From: RYN-417 sp043745485
GTDB taxonomy: Bacteria; Patescibacteriota; Saccharimonadia; Saccharimonadales; JACDBH01
Length of the DNA stretch: 64,000 nucleotides
Direction of reading: 5' to 3'
Assembly: GCA_043745485.1 (NCBI GenBank)
Contig: JAYTSU010000021.1
Coordinates: 1-64,000, forward strand
The position numbers were made by a program, and so were the translations under genes. Numbering within the stretch: position 1 is the first letter of the stretch; each line of letters begins with the position of its first letter. The notes under the pieces were generated by a model. It had not been told where the DNA came from. It was given only the letters and a program-made list of their open reading frames with translations, and did not search any database. Positions 61,253 to 64,000 of the stretch are shown here, piece after piece.

Positions 61253-62293
61253 TTATAACTGTTTACTAAAAAAGAACAGAGCCAGCCCAATTACGCCCAT
61301 TACTTGGCCAATAATCCAAAAGCGCATAGTAACCTTGGTTTCTTCCCAGCCCAGTGCTTCAAAGTGATGATGGATTGGAGCAATTCTGAAAATCTTCTTG
61401 CCGTGCCTGAGTTTCTTGGACGTCATCTGGAGCGCACTTGAACCAGCCTCTACAACAAAAAGGAGCCCAATAACTGGTAAAATCAACACCGTATCCGTAA
61501 GCATTGCAACTACTCCCAGTGCAGTCCCCAGGGCAAATGATCCCACATCTCCCATAAAGAACCGTGCTGGAAATATGTTAAACCAGGTGTAACTGAGGAG
61601 TGTCCCTACAATCGTCATGCAGAATCCCGCAATGCCGTAGCGCTTCTCTAAAAATGCAATGATTGCATACATTGCAAACGCAATTGCCGAGAGACCGCCT
61701 GCCAGTCCATCAAGTCCATCGGTGATATTAACAGCATTAGCGGTAGACACGACTACCAAAACAAACAATGGCACTATCAACCAGCCTAGATGTAACGGGT
61801 TATTCAAAAGTGGAATGTGAATGCTATTTACGTCAAGCTTAACGTAAAACCACCAACCGCCGACCAGTGCCACCATCGTAATCAAAAACATCTTCATCTT
61901 GGCACGCATACCTGCTATGCCACCGTTGCTATGGATGTTAAACATATCATCTACAAACCCAATAAGCCCGGCACCAACCATGGCAGCCAATGGGAGCCAG
62001 GTTTCTGTACGTTGTAGGTTTGATGTAAGCGTAACTATGAGTGTGGCCAGTACAAAAATAATACCGGCTGCGGTTGGAATATTCCTGCGATGCTTTGCGC
62101 CATGCAGTTTCTGAAAAACTGTTGCTATGCCACCTGAAACGTCTGTGGTACGCGCTTTCTTCCACCACTGGTGCTTATAGGCATAGGTGGTATAAAGTGG
62201 CGTTAGAAGCATACTGAATGTAAAGCCCGCGAATCCGAGGAGTAAAATATGCGTCAATGTGCTTATATCAACGGTGATGTTTACGACTGACAT
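61253..62293 (-). CDS. mraY: Phospho-MurNAc-pentapeptide translocase
   Basis: A 346-aa membrane enzyme. Conserved elements are KLHGAKHRRNIPTAAGIIF, the Asp motif GFVDDMFNIHSNG, NAVNITDGLDGLAGGLS, NIFPARFFMGDVGSFALG and RIAPIHHHFEALGWEETKV (the HHH region). It forms lipid I from UDP-MurNAc-peptide and undecaprenyl phosphate. An insertion of about 25 residues after the first helices is typical of long forms. It starts 25 nt after the femAB-like gene. Confidence 0.95.
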   Translation of the reverse strand: MSVVNITVDISTLTHILLLGFAGFTFSMLLTPLYTTYAYKHQWWKKARTTDVSGGIATVFQKLHGAKHRRNIPTAAGIIFVLATLIVTLTSNLQRTETWLPLAAMVGAGLIGFVDDMFNIHSNGGIAGMRAKMKMFLITMVALVGGWWFYVKLDVNSIHIPLLNNPLHLGWLIVPLFVLVVVSTANAVNITDGLDGLAGGLSAIAFAMYAIIAFLEKRYGIAGFCMTIVGTLLSYTWFNIFPARFFMGDVGSFALGTALGVVAMLTDTVLILPVIGLLFVVEAGSSALQMTSKKLRHGKKIFRIAPIHHHFEALGWEETKVTMRFWIIGQVMGVIGLALFFFSKQL

Positions 62294-62317
62294 GCTAGGC
62301 CTAAGTATAGTGTTTTT

Positions 62318-63391
62318 TTAGTCATTTTTATAGCGTTTTGTCCTGTACATATCAATATACCACGCCAAGCGCCAAATGAGTGGCTTGTAAACAAAATCTC
62401 TGGCACGAATATAGTCAACCTGATAGCCGCCAAAACTCCGCTTGAACTCCGAATATCCGTTACGTGGATGGTTGGCACTTCGGTTCTTTTCCGATACTAT
62501 GCCCCAGAAATTATAATGAAGCGCTTCAGGAATGTTGGCCTGAATATATTTCATGACTTCATATTGCAACAGATGTGGTGCCGACAGGTCACGTTGCACA
62601 TCCGAACTTGCCGCGTGCAAATAACTGCCTTCTTTGCCATAGATTGCTACGAGCGATGCAGCCAAGACTTCACCATCCTTTTCAGCAAAAAAAAGCTTTT
62701 CATACCCACTTGGTGCCATGCACGCAAACTGCTTGCGGTAATAGTCATCCGGATACTTCCCAATCCCGCCTTTTCGGCTGTTGAGTGCGTTCAGCATAAT
62801 AATAAATATTTCTAAATCTTTTGTGTCACTGCTCATACGCACCGTCACACCCTCTTTTACGGCCCGCCTTAAATAATACGGTAATTTTTTACGCATACCA
62901 TGTTCGCGTAACCACGCTAGAAGTGCTGTCTCGTCTTTTTGTAAGTCCACGAGCCACACACGTTCTGCCTGGCTAAAGATATAAGCCTGTTTAGGATTCA
63001 GGGTGTCCAAAGCCTGTTCAGCCACTTCGCCGCGGATTATGTCTGGATCAACGCGCAGAAACGCTGCTCCACTCTTACCCTTAAAATAGTTCTGTATAGC
63101 TCTGTACGCTTCAGTAGTAAGTTCCTGATTATCATAATCTAACACAAGCCCCCGTGGGCTGTACCAAAACCTGCCAATTTTGAGCTTTTTAAGTGCAAAT
63201 TGTCCTGTTGCCACCAACTTTTTACCATCATAGACACCAATCCGTTCAAATTGCAGCGCACTCGACTCCATAAAGTCTCCCCACTCCCAGGTGTGAAAAA
63301 AGGTCACATGTGCTTTGTGCATTCGGCGCTTTAAAAAGTCATCGTATTCATTATGTTGCTCATCACCAATCTGGTTAACCGTTAAATGCAT
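62318..63391 (-). CDS. FemAB-family peptidyl transferase
   Basis: A 357-aa protein of the Fem/GNAT fold. Recognisable segments are FFHTWEWGDFMESSALQFER, RFWYSPRGLVLDYDN, AAFLRVDPDI, YLRRAVKEGVTVRMSSD and HYNFWGIVSEKNRSANHPR with GYSEFKRSFGGYQVDY. Family members add amino acids from aminoacyl-tRNA to the lipid II stem peptide, building interpeptide bridges. Its place next to mraY fits this. It overlaps the upstream DegT gene by 17 nt. Confidence 0.9.
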   Translation of the reverse strand: MHLTVNQIGDEQHNEYDDFLKRRMHKAHVTFFHTWEWGDFMESSALQFERIGVYDGKKLVATGQFALKKLKIGRFWYSPRGLVLDYDNQELTTEAYRAIQNYFKGKSGAAFLRVDPDIIRGEVAEQALDTLNPKQAYIFSQAERVWLVDLQKDETALLAWLREHGMRKKLPYYLRRAVKEGVTVRMSSDTKDLEIFIIMLNALNSRKGGIGKYPDDYYRKQFACMAPSGYEKLFFAEKDGEVLAASLVAIYGKEGSYLHAASSDVQRDLSAPHLLQYEVMKYIQANIPEALHYNFWGIVSEKNRSANHPRNGYSEFKRSFGGYQVDYIRARDFVYKPLIWRLAWYIDMYRTKRYKND

Positions 63392-64000
63392 TCGCTATCT
63401 CCTGTGCAGTTTCTGTTGAGATCCTTAAATCGGTGGGAAGGTTCAAGATTCGGGATGATATATCCTCCGCAATCGGACATGATCCAGCTACATAACTATA
63501 CTGTGTAAGATCGTGCACCCCAGGGAAAAATAACGGCCTGTACCATTTGCCTATATACATGCCTTTTTTTCTGAATTCTGTAAAAAGCTGGTCGGCTTCG
63601 GCTGCAGTTTTTGCAAGCACTGGAAACCTCACTAGTGCAAAGTGCGAACCTTCTGGCAGACTCACTGCCTTCACTAAAGTAGTCCGGGAACCTAGCGCAT
63701 GACTGTATAGTTTGCTAAGTTCAGCACGATGCGCATAATTCTCATTGTATCCAGAATAGGCTTTGAGTATTTTTCTAATCTGCCACTTTCGTAACCGTTG
63801 GCACGGTTCAAAATTAACCGCTCGCTCTTCTATAGGCATGATAGGGCTTCTAAACAGTCTAGTTGCAATAAAAAAATTTCTGCAAGCAGTACTCAAAGAA
63901 ACAGGTAGTCTATTTAGGATCCCGTTCAGGCGTGGGTATAACCATACGCGTGCGCTCACTATGGCGTTTGTTTTCGGCACATTTTCAAGCTTGTATATCA
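63375..64000 (-). CDS. DegT/DnrJ/EryC1-family aminotransferase, C-terminal part
   Basis: The reading frame is open to the window edge, so the N-terminal half (with the PLP Lys) is missing. The visible about 208 residues contain the family's C-terminal half: RKWQIRKILKAYSGYNENYA, HFALVRFPVLAKTAAEADQL, FRKKGMYIGKWYRPLFFPG and the typical SRILNLPTDLRISTETAQEI. Members make amino sugars for glycans. Next to femAB and mraY, a role in cell-wall or surface sugar synthesis is likely. Confidence 0.85.
   Translation of the reverse strand, partial: IYKLENVPKTNAIVSARVWLYPRLNGILNRLPVSLSTACRNFFIATRLFRSPIMPIEERAVNFEPCQRLRKWQIRKILKAYSGYNENYAHRAELSKLYSHALGSRTTLVKAVSLPEGSHFALVRFPVLAKTAAEADQLFTEFRKKGMYIGKWYRPLFFPGVHDLTQYSYVAGSCPIAEDISSRILNLPTDLRISTETAQEIANAFNG

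Noticed and set aside
1..64000. CRISPR array or cas genes
   Set aside because: No regularly spaced repeat series and no Cas-like protein were seen. The only spaced repeats are the cassette sites, with spacing of 0.1-2 kb.
1..64000. Alternative genetic code (UGA as Gly) known in some CPR phyla
   Set aside because: UGA ends real genes here (for example the AtpI-like protein at the ATGA junction with atpB, and cyoC), and conserved proteins do not need UGA read-through.

Overview
The window reads as chromosomal DNA from a Patescibacteria/CPR organism, most likely a free-living or environmental member of Candidatus Saccharibacteria (TM7). The evidence is inference from gene content and style: short leaderless-type promoters (a TATAAT-like box 6-12 nt before the start codon), UGA used as a normal stop (for example the ATGA junction of the atp operon, which argues against genetic code 25), a short ATP synthase delta subunit, PEGA, DUF4367-like and DUF3048-like membrane proteins, a sigma-region-4/HARE-HTH protein, and no amino-acid, nucleotide or lipid biosynthesis operons apart from pyrH.

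Layout. 1-6600: the 3' end of a cytochrome bo-type oxidase operon (cyoC end, cyoD) and, about 5 kb further on, cyoE. Between them lies a tRNA-Gln gene followed, in its direction of transcription, by an array of six small gene units, all on the minus strand and each ending in a short repeat (the copies share a 19-nt core and/or an AGCCA(T)AAGCAT tail). The tail copies the 3' end and downstream flank of tRNA-Gln. This resembles an integron cassette array, but it is anchored on a tRNA gene and has no integrase in view. It is the most unusual feature of the window. 6600-22000: respiratory and energy genes (D-lactate/glycolate-type FAD dehydrogenase, type II NADH dehydrogenase, complete F1Fo ATP synthase operon atpIBEFHAGDC), with queA, a UvrD helicase-RecB nuclease fusion and an aquaporin in between. 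22000-33400: mixed housekeeping and surface genes (glutaredoxin, CobO-like ATPase, TerC with a non-AUG start, nuclease, glycosyltransferase, glycoside hydrolase, smpB, pyrH, xth, response regulator).

33400-51700: tRNA-Leu, a sortase, surface beta-propeller and PEGA proteins, gltX, two histidine kinase/response regulator pairs, tRNA-Glu with a rearranged partial copy upstream, signal peptidase, rluB, der and pth. 51700-52330: no convincing protein gene but a very strongly structured stretch of about 540 nt that I read as a large non-coding RNA just upstream of dprA. 52330-57400: dprA, a small glycine-zipper membrane protein, topA, and the sigma4/HARE-HTH protein. 57400-58000: AT-rich, gene-free, with a perfect palindrome and a terminator. 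58000-64000: a division and cell-wall cluster on the minus strand (DegT aminotransferase fragment, FemAB, mraY, ftsW, murG, ftsQ).

How the parts fit: the two dehydrogenases would reduce quinone, cytochrome bo oxidase would reoxidise it with oxygen, and the ATP synthase would use the proton gradient. That is a compact aerobic respiratory chain in an otherwise reduced genome. The two-component systems, sortase, signal peptidase and propeller proteins suggest an actively remodelled cell surface. All function calls rest on motif recognition by eye; no database search was run.
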